This document shows, one piece after another, positions 53,618 through 63,518 of a DNA stretch of 64,000 nucleotides. Numbering within the stretch: the stretch's first letter is position 1; every line of letters starts with the position of its first letter. The position numbers were made by a program, and so were the translations under genes. The DNA comes from an uncultured Bacteroidota bacterium (GTDB lineage Bacteria > Bacteroidota > Bacteroidia > UKL13-3), in assembly GCA_903910445.1 (NCBI GenBank), contig CAIVZR010000002.1, positions 1 through 64,000 of the forward strand. The letters are read 5' to 3'. Under the pieces are notes generated by a model. That model saw only the letters and a list, made by a program, of their open reading frames with translations. It was not told the origin of the DNA and searched no databases.

Positions 53618-54454
53618 TTATAAGGGTATATAGTTGAAATTTTTTATGATTACTTCATGGTTCAAACCATTATTGGGAGCCACTCCATTGAGAAGCCATA
53701 GGTTAAATCGAACATTCGTTGAGTCGCTAGGAGCGGGTATTACAATAGGGTCAGAAATACGACTCCCTTCAATTTTATTTCGGGAGCGATTGCTACTATT
53801 AAAACTCCATTCTGACGTTTTATTACTTCCCGGATAAACTTCTCCTTCGTAACTTTCCCATGCCACGCTATCTGGGGTCCAGCGCATCATATACGTCATG
53901 GGCTTACTTATATATTTTGTAGCGATATTGGGTTTACGGCTTCTTTCCTGATATGGCGTTGGATTACTAAACCAAACAGGTTGAACACTATAAGTAACAA
54001 GCAACGAATCAGAAGGCACATCCCATTTAGCAAACTCCACGTCAATTTCACTATTTCCTTGCTTTTGAAATGAATAATTATCCCAAGTGAAAAATCCAAA
54101 AACGGCCTTTTGATCAAAGTTTCTAATATCACTCAGACATGTAAAAATGTAAGTTCCATAGCTAAATTCCTTGGTGCTGATAATCTCGCTACAGTACCAT
54201 AGGTTGTTCTTCTTGGTAATTTTTAAATGTAAATATCCTTGGGCATCAACAAATGCATTCTCACTCGTACCTAAAAAACGATTGGGTCCCGGTCCTACAG
54301 GGTCGGCATTGTTCTTATATTTCCATTGATAGCCAGAAAATTCAAAATCGCCCTTCTCCTCTCCTCCAATAACAGGTGGATCGGATTGCTTGCATCCTGC
54401 CACCACAATTAATAGAAGAATAAACAACAGTATATTTCTTGAGCTAGTTAACAT
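53618..54454 (-). CDS. Glycoside hydrolase family 16 lipoprotein
   Basis: Endo-acting beta-glucan hydrolase, 278 residues, with a lipoprotein signal (IVVAGC; Cys21). The GH16 catalytic signature is NSEIDVEF with nucleophile Glu136, Asp138 and acid/base Glu140, that is the E-x-D-x-E form without the beta-bulge residue, as in lichenase-like members. FSYGTYIFT (about 97-105), FGFFTWDN (119-126), YMMRWTP and FNLWLLNG are family landmarks. Membrane-anchored, probably facing outwards. It overlaps the GH3 gene by 11 nt. Likely substrates are mixed-linkage or beta-1,3-glucan; sequence does not decide. Confidence 0.86.
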   Translation of the reverse strand: MLTSSRNILLFILLLIVVAGCKQSDPPVIGGEEKGDFEFSGYQWKYKNNADPVGPGPNRFLGTSENAFVDAQGYLHLKITKKNNLWYCSEIISTKEFSYGTYIFTCLSDIRNFDQKAVFGFFTWDNYSFQKQGNSEIDVEFAKWDVPSDSLLVTYSVQPVWFSNPTPYQERSRKPNIATKYISKPMTYMMRWTPDSVAWESYEGEVYPGSNKTSEWSFNSSNRSRNKIEGSRISDPIVIPAPSDSTNVRFNLWLLNGVAPNNGLNHEVIIKNFNYIPL

Positions 54455-56699
54455 ACAATGTTTTCTTTTGGTTGTTTATCATTATTTGAAATTCTCCATT
54501 TTCAGTTACTCTTTTTAAATCCTTATTTATAAAAGATAGGTCTGAACGATGTATCATGAATCGTTGTTCCTTTGATTCTTTGGGCATTAATTCAATCTTA
54601 GAAAATCCCATCAGCTTTTTAACCGATGGTGTAATTGACGCCACCAAATCAGTATAATATAATTGAACCACCTCTTTACCTTTTGTGTTTCCTGAGTTTT
54701 TAACAGTTACGCTTACCTCTATCGAGTCATTACTAGAAAGCGTGTTTTTAGAGAGTGAAAAATTTGTATACTCAAAACTTGTATAGCTTAACCCAAATCC
54801 AAAATCAAATTGTGGCTTGTACGCATTGATTGAAAAGTCGGTTGCTAAATCTTCAGATGCTTTATGGTCATAATGTGTAATTGCATTCACATTACTTGGA
54901 TAGGTAAACGGTAACTTTCCACTTGGATTCACTATTCCATAAATACAATCAGCGATTGCCCTTCCACCCTCATCACCTGGCAGATAGGAATAAATTATCG
55001 CATCAGATTTGTCAATTAGGTTATTAATTATCCTTGGGCGGTTAAAACAACATACTAGTATGATTGGCTTGTTAAGTTCTTGAAGGCGCTTCACGAGCAG
55101 CTGTTGAGCATTAGTTAAAGCCAAATTATCTATATTACCTGGCAATTCTGTGCAAGGAGTTTCACCTAAACAAATAATGATTTTATCAGCATTCTGCGCT
55201 TTTGAAATACACTCTTCAATATTTACAACACTATCAATAGTACAACCCAATACATATTGTACTGATGATTCATTTGCGTTTTTTTGAATCGCTTGATAGA
55301 TTGTTAATTTACCCGGAGTATTGTAAGTTGAATCAACTCCTTGCCAGGTATGCGTCCACGCACCGTTCAATAAATTCAGGCTATTGGCAGCAGGTCCGCA
55401 AACTAGAATTCTCTCTTTTTTATTTTGAATAGGTAGTATTTGATTTGTGTTTTTTAGTAAGGTTAAGCTTTCTGATGCAACGTCATAACTAATGGAAGCA
55501 TGTTGTTTTGAACCAAAGAGAGAATAATCAATTTTTGAATTTGTAGTTGTATTAAATAAACCTAAATCCTTTTTTAATTGTAGTATGCGTCGAACAGATG
55601 CATCAATTTTATCCATCGGTATACTTCCTTCTTTGATTAGTTCCACCAATAATTTTGTAAACTCAAAATCATTGGGCGTCATACTCATGTCGATACCTGC
55701 CATTATTGCCATTCTAACTGCTTCTTTTTTACTGGCGGCAACACGATGTATAGAAACCAATTTATAAATATCTTCCCAATCCGTAAGTATTACTCCTGTA
55801 AATCCTAATTCTTCTCGTAATAGTTTGGTGAGTATATCATAATTAACATGCACTGGAGTGCCATTAATTTCACCAGAGTTAATCATCACTGTTTTTGCGC
55901 CTTGTTTAATGGCTGTTTCAAAAGATGGTAAAAAGTACTCTCGTAATTCACGTTCTGAAATCCATGCTGGGGTGCGGTCTTTGCCACTCAATGGCATACT
56001 GTAACCTAAAAAATGTTTCATACATGCAGCCACTTGATAAGGGCTACTTACATCATTGCCTTCTAAACCTCTTATAGCAACTTTTGCCATCGACTTTGAT
56101 AAATAAACATCTTCACCAAAAGTTTCAAAATATCTTGACCACAAGGGTTGCCGACCCAAATCTAAAACTGGTGAAAAATTCCATGGAATTCCACTGGCTC
56201 TTGTTTCATAGGCAGTAACCTGATAGCCCTTTTCTACTAAAGCCGGATTCCATGTTGCCGCTTGTCCAATTTCTTGAGGGAACAAGGTGGCACCCATGGT
56301 ATAGTTAGCACCATGAATAGCATCTATTCCATAAATAATAGGAATTTTTATTCTGCTTTGATGCAGGTTTTCACTATGAATTGTATTTAATATTGAATGC
56401 CAATTTTCAAGTGAAATGGTACCACTTCCACAACCCACATTTAGTATCGACCCTATATGATACGTTGAAATTGCCAAATCCAATTTAGCTAAATCAAGTG
56501 TTTGTGGGTTCTTTAGTTTACATATATCCCCTTGGGCTATCACACCCAAATCGATTTGCGTCATTTGGCCTGCCTTTTCTTCAATAGTCATAATAGCCAA
56601 CAAGGAATCAATATTGATACCCGCTACTTTTTTTTGCGCGAAAATGTTTCCCGCAAAAAGCATCATAACAAAAAAGAAAAAGCGACTGTACTTATTCAT
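54444..56699 (-). CDS. Glycoside hydrolase family 3, BglX-like beta-glucosidase
   Basis: 751 residues with signal peptide (VMMLFAGNIFAQ), so periplasmic. Domains: GH3 TIM barrel (about 28-370) with catalytic nucleophile Asp307 (GVILTDWEDI) and KHFLGYS 228-234, alpha/beta sandwich (about 400-590, LVCGPAANSLNLLNGAWTH), and C-terminal fibronectin-III-like domain (about 650-745, SVTVKNSGNTKGKEVVQLY). BglX-type enzymes release glucose from beta-linked oligosaccharides. Between the upstream CBM-like lipoprotein (1 nt) and the GH16 gene (11-nt overlap), it is the final saccharifying enzyme of the locus. Confidence 0.95.
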   Translation of the reverse strand: MNKYSRFFFFVMMLFAGNIFAQKKVAGINIDSLLAIMTIEEKAGQMTQIDLGVIAQGDICKLKNPQTLDLAKLDLAISTYHIGSILNVGCGSGTISLENWHSILNTIHSENLHQSRIKIPIIYGIDAIHGANYTMGATLFPQEIGQAATWNPALVEKGYQVTAYETRASGIPWNFSPVLDLGRQPLWSRYFETFGEDVYLSKSMAKVAIRGLEGNDVSSPYQVAACMKHFLGYSMPLSGKDRTPAWISERELREYFLPSFETAIKQGAKTVMINSGEINGTPVHVNYDILTKLLREELGFTGVILTDWEDIYKLVSIHRVAASKKEAVRMAIMAGIDMSMTPNDFEFTKLLVELIKEGSIPMDKIDASVRRILQLKKDLGLFNTTTNSKIDYSLFGSKQHASISYDVASESLTLLKNTNQILPIQNKKERILVCGPAANSLNLLNGAWTHTWQGVDSTYNTPGKLTIYQAIQKNANESSVQYVLGCTIDSVVNIEECISKAQNADKIIICLGETPCTELPGNIDNLALTNAQQLLVKRLQELNKPIILVCCFNRPRIINNLIDKSDAIIYSYLPGDEGGRAIADCIYGIVNPSGKLPFTYPSNVNAITHYDHKASEDLATDFSINAYKPQFDFGFGLSYTSFEYTNFSLSKNTLSSNDSIEVSVTVKNSGNTKGKEVVQLYYTDLVASITPSVKKLMGFSKIELMPKESKEQRFMIHRSDLSFINKDLKRVTENGEFQIMINNQKKTLYVN

Positions 56700-56700
56700 T

Positions 56701-57342
56701 TTAAATTTTAATCAACTTAATATTATCCAGATATATATTTCCATCTCCTTCGAGTTGAATAATAAATTGTTTTACCTTTTCTAAATCAAAACCTTGCCGC
56801 TCAAAAGGGAAATTAACGAGCGGTATAGTAACCGTTGTCCATGCTGAATCATTAAATTCTCCAGAAGCTAATCCTGCGCGGTATCCATAATAACATTGAA
56901 CACCTGAGTAATCTTCAAAAGCAAAAGCAACGGGCAAATTGGAAAAATTACCTTTCACCGATTTGATTTGCATTTGTATCGCTGCTATTTTGGTGATGCT
57001 GAGCATGTCCTTCGCCATCCAATTATTCCAACCAAAACCAATCCCTACCCATTTACAACCGCCTTCGATTTTATCCCAAGTTACTTTTAAGGAAGCCTTG
57101 CCTGAAAATACATTTTGCTGATCAGTGGTTAGTTGAACACATTGACGTTCAGGAGAAGCCCACACACATTTATCCATATCATCACCGAAAACAGTTGTGG
57201 CGGTAAAACCCGCGATTTCATTGCTATCGGCAGGTGGCACAACATCATATAATGCCCTAGACTGAAAGGCCACGAATGACTTACATGACCCAATTAGAAA
57301 GAGCAAAGCACCACAGAATAATATCGATAGAACTTTTTTCAT
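56701..57342 (-). CDS. CBM-like lipoprotein of the glycan locus
   Basis: 213 residues with lipoprotein signal (LFLIGSC; Cys20). The mature part is a single jelly-roll/galactose-binding-like domain: QNVFSGKASLKVTWD, IAAIQMQIKSVKG, then the common closing pattern VKQFIIQLEGDGNIYLDNIKLIKI, as in CBM11-type modules. No active-site residues are visible, so glycan binding at the cell surface is the likely job. It overlaps the next upstream lipoprotein gene by 1 nt and the GH3 gene follows after 1 nt. Confidence 0.78.
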   Translation of the reverse strand: MKKVLSILFCGALLFLIGSCKSFVAFQSRALYDVVPPADSNEIAGFTATTVFGDDMDKCVWASPERQCVQLTTDQQNVFSGKASLKVTWDKIEGGCKWVGIGFGWNNWMAKDMLSITKIAAIQMQIKSVKGNFSNLPVAFAFEDYSGVQCYYGYRAGLASGEFNDSAWTTVTIPLVNFPFERQGFDLEKVKQFIIQLEGDGNIYLDNIKLIKI

Positions 57343-58346
57343 TAGGGCTCTAATGGTTTATTGTTTGTGAACATTATAAAATCAATTTTGGTGCTCGCAA
57401 AACCATTACTAGGATTGGCCAAATGAAGCATCGAAATTTTTCCTAACCTATCGGGATTATGTAATGCATTGCCTTTCGCTGCAGAAGGATTTCCATTAAC
57501 AAGTGTTACGATATCTGAGTACCTTACAGAAACCAATTTCCATCCCTCCCAATCAACATTTACTTGATAATCGTATTCATCTTCATTATTGGCATTGAAA
57601 GTGCCATCTCCATTTTCATCTTCCTTAAATTGAAATAATACAAGAGAAGAATTGGTGTTCGGCACTCCGTAAATTAAACAATTAAAATAGGTTGCATCGG
57701 GGTTTGTTGAAAGTGGGAAAGTAACAGAAGTGCCATAGGCTATGGCTGGGAAATCGATAAGGCCAATTAAATAATCCCAATTAACAGTCCCTGCCATATT
57801 CAAGTATTTTTTACCCTCTGGCGCGAATGAATCGGTCTTCACCTGAAAATCCATACTTGCACCCGATTGAATAAATTTAGTCCACTTGGTGTTTAATCCC
57901 GCCTCAAAATCTGCAACGATAAATCCATCATTTTTTTTCGGGTGAATAATTTTTACGTTAACAATAAATGAATCGGCAACATTTGCAATCTTCAACTTGG
58001 CAATACAAGGCTCAGTTCCAAATACAGGGAATTTGGTTGTTGAGCCGTTCCATACACTGTTGCTTACAGAAATAATACGCCCATCTCCTTTAATTATTTT
58101 TACTGCCTTACTTGTAAGTCCAGTAATAGTAATTTGCCAAGAAACAATTTTGTTGAAAGACGCAGAAAAGTTGACTTGATCCCCTGTTGAGAAATCAACA
58201 CTGTCTTTGCTAACCTTAAAATTATCGAGTAACTTAAAGTCGCTATAAATCTCTGCAATACTTGGTCCATCAATTGTTTTCTTATCCTTTCTACAAGAAA
58301 TAAAAACAATCAAAAGCAATGAAACGATGAGAATAAGCTTATTCAT
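57342..58346 (-). CDS. Surface glycan-binding-like lipoprotein
   Basis: 334 residues from ATG 58346 (MNKLILIVSLLLIVFISC), a lipoprotein signal with Cys18; the frame extends ten codons further into the upstream gene. An Ig-like part (about 30-135, ITGLTSKAVKIIKGDG) precedes a beta-sandwich (about 145-330, IVADFEAGLNTKW, then WEGWKLVSVRYSDIV and the closing TKIDFIMFTNN). The pattern suggests a carbohydrate-binding protein like SGBP/SusE-type accessories, but I recognise no named family. One nt from the upstream barrel gene, so they are translated together. Confidence 0.72.
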   Translation of the reverse strand: MNKLILIVSLLLIVFISCRKDKKTIDGPSIAEIYSDFKLLDNFKVSKDSVDFSTGDQVNFSASFNKIVSWQITITGLTSKAVKIIKGDGRIISVSNSVWNGSTTKFPVFGTEPCIAKLKIANVADSFIVNVKIIHPKKNDGFIVADFEAGLNTKWTKFIQSGASMDFQVKTDSFAPEGKKYLNMAGTVNWDYLIGLIDFPAIAYGTSVTFPLSTNPDATYFNCLIYGVPNTNSSLVLFQFKEDENGDGTFNANNEDEYDYQVNVDWEGWKLVSVRYSDIVTLVNGNPSAAKGNALHNPDRLGKISMLHLANPSNGFASTKIDFIMFTNNKPLEP

Positions 58347-58347
58347 T

Positions 58348-60054
58348 TTATAACGAGATATTATAGAGTAATCCAAATTGATTGATGTTGAAATCAGTAT
58401 TGTTTTTTAATTTATCCTGATAACTGCTTTGCTGATATAGCGCACATAGATATGCTTTTGAGCTAAAATTATATCGTATTCCAACTGCCTTTATCTGTTG
58501 CGTTAAAGAGTAATTTGTAAGTGTATAATAAATCACTTCTGTATAACCATTTCTGTCAGCTATAAAGTCAAACCCTTTATTGGTTTGGGAAATAAAACCT
58601 CCTAACAATTCAAAATTTGAAATAAACTCCCAACGAAATCCGGCGACATATTGCGTTGTTTTATAATCCGCGTTTTCTATCGACTCATTGCTTTTTCGAT
58701 TGGTGGCTTGTAAATTAGTGCTGAGTTGCAATGTGAGTGTTTTTTTGCTGTTGATATAACGGTTAACAGGAATGTTCACATTAAACTTTACAATTGAATA
58801 TTTCCTTAGTGCAAAAGAACCTTGCCCTCTTATTTCCGAAAGATTGAAATATTCGCCATTTAATGCCAAGCCCTTATTCCCTCTATACAATACCTTGCAG
58901 TACATTCCAACCCTATTGAAAGTGGCTATTCCATAAGGCAAAATGGTATTAAATATTTTGCTTTCAGGCATCAATGGGCTGGTCACTGTTCTGTTATAAA
59001 TATTTTCATTCCCAATTACATCAAACAGTGTTATAGGTCTTACTTGTTGGGAATTGGTATACCTGTTGAAATAGGTAGGAAGTGCGTTATAGTTAATGTC
59101 TTTGCTTTGTGCTCCAATACTTCTGAAATCGGGGCCAACATTTAAATATCCAAGTGTTGCTTTCAAATTCAATTTTGTGATGTTTATGTCACCGTAAACA
59201 TTTATAAAATAATCATTCAATTGCGGAGCAAGTGAATCGGCTGAATAATGATAATTACTGGTTCCCGCTTCCCCATTCAACGACAGCTCTTGAGTTCCAA
59301 CAACCTGTTTTAGATTCAGTGTAAATGTGTTCACGTTGTTCTTGAAGATATTATTACCGGCAATGGTACCTTTCACATCAAAAACATTATTACTAAAATA
59401 CCCTAATTGAAGTTTGTTGCTTTGAATCAATTGGATTCCGATGCCATCCATTAATCTGTCGGGAACAGTAGAGAAATTAGTTGCATTCAATCGATTGATG
59501 AATGCGTTCACATTTATTTCTTTAAGATATTTTGAAAAAGTAAAACCAAAATCAATATCTGCGCCTTGCATTCGCCAACTATGGTTGTCTTTGTAAAATC
59601 TTTCATAATTCACAATGTTTTGTTGCAATCCAAATACCGATGGCAAAGAATCAATCTGATCCGCATGATGATTGTAAAGTGTAAATGGCGTTTGCTTAAG
59701 ATTGATATCACCTAGCTGGTAACGAAGCGCATTGGCAACAACACCCTTAACCCACAATTGTCTTACATCAAAATTTACTCCCGATCCCCAAAACCCACCG
59801 TAATCATTTCTAATCCGAAACATACCCAAAATTTCAGTGTTCTTATTCGGTTTGATATTCACACCAAAATCAATTAAGGCATAGCCTCCATTGTTTTTCT
59901 TTACAGTAGTGGTATCGGCTAATGAATCATTTACCACCAAAGTGTTGCTGTTAAGAAACGAACGTGCTCCTCCAACAAAGCTAACCTTACGTTCGGTTTG
60001 CGCTTGTATCAACGTCGAATAACCTATAAAAACAAAAAGTAAAAATTTCTTCAT
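58348..60054 (-). CDS. Outer-membrane beta-barrel protein of the glycan locus (unclassified)
   Basis: 568 residues from ATG 60054 (MKKFLLFVFIGYSTLIQAQ); the frame extends 12 codons further. After the signal peptide the sequence is uniform amphipathic beta-strands separated by Asn/Asp/Ser-rich turns (VSFVGGARSFLNSN, MFRIRNDYGGFWGSGV, YCKVLYRGNKGLALNGEYF, QFGLLYNISL end). There is no plug, TonB box or carboxypeptidase-like domain, so it is not SusC. It could be a barrel that takes up oligosaccharides or anchors a complex. It is tightly linked to the downstream lipoprotein gene. Family not recognised. Confidence 0.72.
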   Translation of the reverse strand: MKKFLLFVFIGYSTLIQAQTERKVSFVGGARSFLNSNTLVVNDSLADTTTVKKNNGGYALIDFGVNIKPNKNTEILGMFRIRNDYGGFWGSGVNFDVRQLWVKGVVANALRYQLGDINLKQTPFTLYNHHADQIDSLPSVFGLQQNIVNYERFYKDNHSWRMQGADIDFGFTFSKYLKEINVNAFINRLNATNFSTVPDRLMDGIGIQLIQSNKLQLGYFSNNVFDVKGTIAGNNIFKNNVNTFTLNLKQVVGTQELSLNGEAGTSNYHYSADSLAPQLNDYFINVYGDINITKLNLKATLGYLNVGPDFRSIGAQSKDINYNALPTYFNRYTNSQQVRPITLFDVIGNENIYNRTVTSPLMPESKIFNTILPYGIATFNRVGMYCKVLYRGNKGLALNGEYFNLSEIRGQGSFALRKYSIVKFNVNIPVNRYINSKKTLTLQLSTNLQATNRKSNESIENADYKTTQYVAGFRWEFISNFELLGGFISQTNKGFDFIADRNGYTEVIYYTLTNYSLTQQIKAVGIRYNFSSKAYLCALYQQSSYQDKLKNNTDFNINQFGLLYNISL

Positions 60055-60230
60055 GAAATTTGAATAAAATTGTCCGAAAAGTATTCCCATAACTTTGTAA
60101 AATTGTTAAAGAATGGCTCTTTAGCCTATTGGACGACGAAAAAAGAATAAACTGACGATTGTCTAGAAAAATAATTTAGAACTTCTGTTATAAATAGAAA
60201 ACAAAAGGAAGGGCTCTGGAATTGAGCGTA

Positions 60231-62135
60231 TTAGAAAAACATTTTTAGTTCAACGGTGGTTTCAAAACCACGGTATTTGTCATTAGAAAAACTCATGTCA
60301 CGATAATTCATCCAACGCTCTCTCAAATACAATCCTACCCCTTTGCTTAGCTGAATATCCATTCCAGAAGCAATGCTAATCCCCTTCTGGTTTTTTGGTC
60401 TTCTAGTAACCACATCCACTCGAGTATCATAATTTGCAATGATTCGTTCGGCTCCAAAATAATTAGTCCATACTAATTTTGAATTTAATTTATAGTAAGT
60501 TTCTATTTGGTGACTGTATGCTCTAATAAGTGCTTTCTCCTTGAAAACAACAAAGGGTGAAGCAAAATTCTGCACCGAACTATATGATCCAAGGTAGAAT
60601 AAATACAGCTCTTTTCCTGCCAAGCTAGTTTTGTATTTGGTATTAATTTCAATAGTATTGAAGTACTTCTTAGAAAGTGGTTTGCCTGTACTCGTATCAA
60701 TCTTGGTAACATATACCGTTTCATACACAGAGCGATATATTTTACTTAAGTTTTGATATGGACCCACTTCACTAGGGAAATCCCATCTCCAGAAACGAGA
60801 GAGTGAAAGATTATTGAAAGCGTGCCCATAAGTTATTTTGGGTGATAGGCTTTCGAGTTCCGCTGCCGTTGAGTAGCCAAATGAGGTTTTAAATTTTCCG
60901 ATATCAATTTGTGAGTTTAATTCAATGCCTTGGCGATTATTGGATAATTGACCTATTGGCAACATGGCACTTGATACAGGTATCAATACCGGTTGATTCA
61001 AAGCATTGGTTGAAGTCGTTTGCTGTATTGATGAATTGATAAATACTGAACTGTTATTAAAAACATTCGGACTTACACGGTACAAATGAATTTCAGTTGG
61101 AACTTTGTGGCCAATACTAGTTGACGTTTTAATAGAAATCGCCTCTCCCCATTTACCTGTTTTATTATTGGTAAACCTACGTCCAGCACCAATTTCAGAG
61201 TATACTTTTACATTTCCGAAATAATGTGTTTGCTCCACGGTTGCCATATTAAACCCCGCTTTATTCGTATTCATTGAATCAAGATTACTTGAATTATTGA
61301 AGGTGTTGAATGAAACAAAATTTTTGTTGTAGCCATAGGTTCTAACTAGGCGCCCGCCAAATGAACTATTGGGAACAGAAGATAAACCACCGTCAAATTG
61401 AGTCTTTCCGTACATAGCACTGAAGGATAAATTTCCTGGCAATTGAGCTCCCTCCACTATCAAGCCTTGAAATGCTTGATTTCCCCAACGTTGATCTTGA
61501 TTGATTGCTCCCGAAGAATAGAAATCAGAGTATCTTGAATCAACGCGTGCGGTGTTTGGATCCCATGGATTTCTCTCAAACAAACTATAGCGATTATAGC
61601 CCTTACTTGCTTGAAATGTAAATGGTGATAATGAATACCAGTTTATTCCACCAGTTTTCACAGCATAATTTCCATGTTTAGTTGAGAAGTTTCCATATAA
61701 ACTTACCCCTAAATTTAAACCTTTCACATTTTCCTTTTCTCCCAAACCTGTGAGTGGGGTCCACAAATAAAGATCTGTGCCGAATGACGTTCTGCTGCTA
61801 GTATAGCCATTGATATTCAGCATCAGTTGTGGAATTTGACTATCATCTCCAACAAAAATATTGTTCTTATTGTTAGCAAGGTTTGTGTACACATCGCTCA
61901 TTTGTCGATAGTTGGTGATGAATCGATAATAGCCACTCACATCTAAATTTTCTAAACTTTCAAACGGCTTTTTGAAATTATCACCAAGTTTTTCAAAATA
62001 TTCATTTTTGGTACTCAGTGTTGAACTATCTGTTAAAGATAATTTTCTGTTGGTGCTTACTTGCGCTAATAAACTGCTTTGGGCAATACAAGCTATAAAA
62101 AGTAGGGTTGTGATAAACGTTTTCATGAAATTCAT
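60231..62135 (-). CDS. Second outer-membrane beta-barrel protein of the glycan locus (unclassified)
   Basis: 634 residues (631 if the ATG at 62126 is used) with signal peptide (TFITTLLFIACIAQ). From about 60 the chain is beta-barrel like (LDVSGYYRFITNYRQM, QLMLNINGYTSSRTSFGTDLYLW, ending in TVELKMFF with the terminal Phe typical of outer-membrane barrels). No TonB-dependent plug is seen, so it is not SusC. It starts 2 nt after the GH-A glycosidase gene and precedes the other barrel gene by 176 nt. A role in glycan passage or in display of the enzymes is inferred from context only. Confidence 0.72.
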   Translation of the reverse strand: MNFMKTFITTLLFIACIAQSSLLAQVSTNRKLSLTDSSTLSTKNEYFEKLGDNFKKPFESLENLDVSGYYRFITNYRQMSDVYTNLANNKNNIFVGDDSQIPQLMLNINGYTSSRTSFGTDLYLWTPLTGLGEKENVKGLNLGVSLYGNFSTKHGNYAVKTGGINWYSLSPFTFQASKGYNRYSLFERNPWDPNTARVDSRYSDFYSSGAINQDQRWGNQAFQGLIVEGAQLPGNLSFSAMYGKTQFDGGLSSVPNSSFGGRLVRTYGYNKNFVSFNTFNNSSNLDSMNTNKAGFNMATVEQTHYFGNVKVYSEIGAGRRFTNNKTGKWGEAISIKTSTSIGHKVPTEIHLYRVSPNVFNNSSVFINSSIQQTTSTNALNQPVLIPVSSAMLPIGQLSNNRQGIELNSQIDIGKFKTSFGYSTAAELESLSPKITYGHAFNNLSLSRFWRWDFPSEVGPYQNLSKIYRSVYETVYVTKIDTSTGKPLSKKYFNTIEINTKYKTSLAGKELYLFYLGSYSSVQNFASPFVVFKEKALIRAYSHQIETYYKLNSKLVWTNYFGAERIIANYDTRVDVVTRRPKNQKGISIASGMDIQLSKGVGLYLRERWMNYRDMSFSNDKYRGFETTVELKMFF

Positions 62136-62137
62136 AA

Positions 62138-63475
62138 TTATAAATCAAAGGAACTCATATCTGTATATTTCAATTTGATAAAGCGCGCTTGCTTATCTTC
62201 CGCGCTTCTAGGTAGCACTCTAAATGGAATATTAGCATAGGCCATTTTCCCATTAGATACAATGGATACGAAGAGTCGGTAAGCTCCTTCTCGTTCGGGG
62301 GTCCGAAATAAAATTTTACTATCTGAAGCGCCTTTCAATATTAGACCAGCTATTTCAGTTGCTTCGCTTTCAACATCTCCTCCCGACTTTTTATCAGTAC
62401 TCTCTTCCATTACTCGCCAATGATATTTAATATCTCCCTGTTTTAATGAATCTGGAAGATTTAAGATTACTTCTGCGTAAAATTTATTCTCTGCCTTAAG
62501 TTCCACGTTTTCTTTGGCAACCTTGTTATCAATATTAATTTTAAGAATTGATGGGGCGGGGTTTTTTATTTCAATTCCTTTGAAAGCCTTTTCTAGGGCA
62601 TCAATGGGCTCCGTCGGCATATTCTCTTTTGAAAAAAGCCCGTACCATGTTTCGGTATATTCTTGTTTTGCACCCCACAAAAAGGCATAGGATCCTAAAC
62701 AATATTGTTGATTGGCCTCTATATAATTTTTATATCGTTGATAATACACAATGGCTTTCTCGGTACTTGTTTGCTCAATTGAAACACCCCAGCTAGTTTG
62801 TGGCGATTCCCAGTGTCCATTTGGACCCCACTCTGTAATCATGTAGGGGCCATTCCAACCAAATTTTCCAATATTCGATGGCACGTTGGGTATATCTCCA
62901 TAAGTATTTACGCAATAGATATCTATATCGGGGCAACGCTCTTTGATATAATTTACTTCCAAAGAATCAAGTCCAGCTGTAACAGTAGAGGTAGGGTGGT
63001 TTGGATCGGTTTGATGAATATACTTTGCAATATCCTGAACAGCATTCCAACAATTTGGGTTGGTGTATTCCAAATCTAGTTCATTTCCAATACCCCACAA
63101 AAGCAAAGCAGGATGTCCTTTGAAGCGATCAACTACCGTTTTAAAATACTCGAGTTGCTTCTTTACTTTTGCTTCATTATTATAATCAAACCCGTGACGC
63201 TCATGTTGAAGCCACATTCCCAACATCACAGTTAGCCCTCTTTTTTGTGCTTCGTCTAGTATTTGTTGTGCGTTTTCTACGCCCCATGTTCGAAGTGAAT
63301 TTGCACCTATCGCCACCATCTTATCAAAATTCACCTCACCTCCAACACCCTTTACATAATAGGGTTTCCCATTTCTTAATAAAGTAAATCCTACTTCATT
63401 TTTTTGAATGGTTGTTTGAGCAGAAACAAAAATAAATTGAAAAAATACAACGGAAAATAAAGCGAATTTGTACAT
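62138..63475 (-). CDS. GH-A clan glycoside hydrolase (GH2/GH5-like TIM barrel)
   Basis: 445 residues with signal peptide (FFQFIFVSAQ). The TIM barrel (about 40-300) shows the clan GH-A pair: acid/base Glu132 after Asn131 (WGIGNELD) and nucleophile Glu215 (MITEWGPNGHWE). GVGGEVNF, LRTWGVENA and SYAFLWGAKQEYTETWYGLF are supporting landmarks. A C-terminal beta domain (about 320-430) may bind glycan. It is probably an endo- or exo-beta-glucanase; GH family number cannot be set without a search. It begins the minus-strand locus, opposite the sugar transporter. Confidence 0.83.
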   Translation of the reverse strand: MYKFALFSVVFFQFIFVSAQTTIQKNEVGFTLLRNGKPYYVKGVGGEVNFDKMVAIGANSLRTWGVENAQQILDEAQKRGLTVMLGMWLQHERHGFDYNNEAKVKKQLEYFKTVVDRFKGHPALLLWGIGNELDLEYTNPNCWNAVQDIAKYIHQTDPNHPTSTVTAGLDSLEVNYIKERCPDIDIYCVNTYGDIPNVPSNIGKFGWNGPYMITEWGPNGHWESPQTSWGVSIEQTSTEKAIVYYQRYKNYIEANQQYCLGSYAFLWGAKQEYTETWYGLFSKENMPTEPIDALEKAFKGIEIKNPAPSILKINIDNKVAKENVELKAENKFYAEVILNLPDSLKQGDIKYHWRVMEESTDKKSGGDVESEATEIAGLILKGASDSKILFRTPEREGAYRLFVSIVSNGKMAYANIPFRVLPRSAEDKQARFIKLKYTDMSSFDL

Positions 63476-63518
63476 GATTTGAATGAATTTTAAAAGATCC
63501 TTTTATTCCGAAAAGTTG

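Noticed and set aside
58348-62135. SusC-like TonB-dependent transporter
   Set aside because: Neither barrel has a plug domain, TonB box or N-terminal carboxypeptidase-like domain, and no SusD lipoprotein lies next to them.
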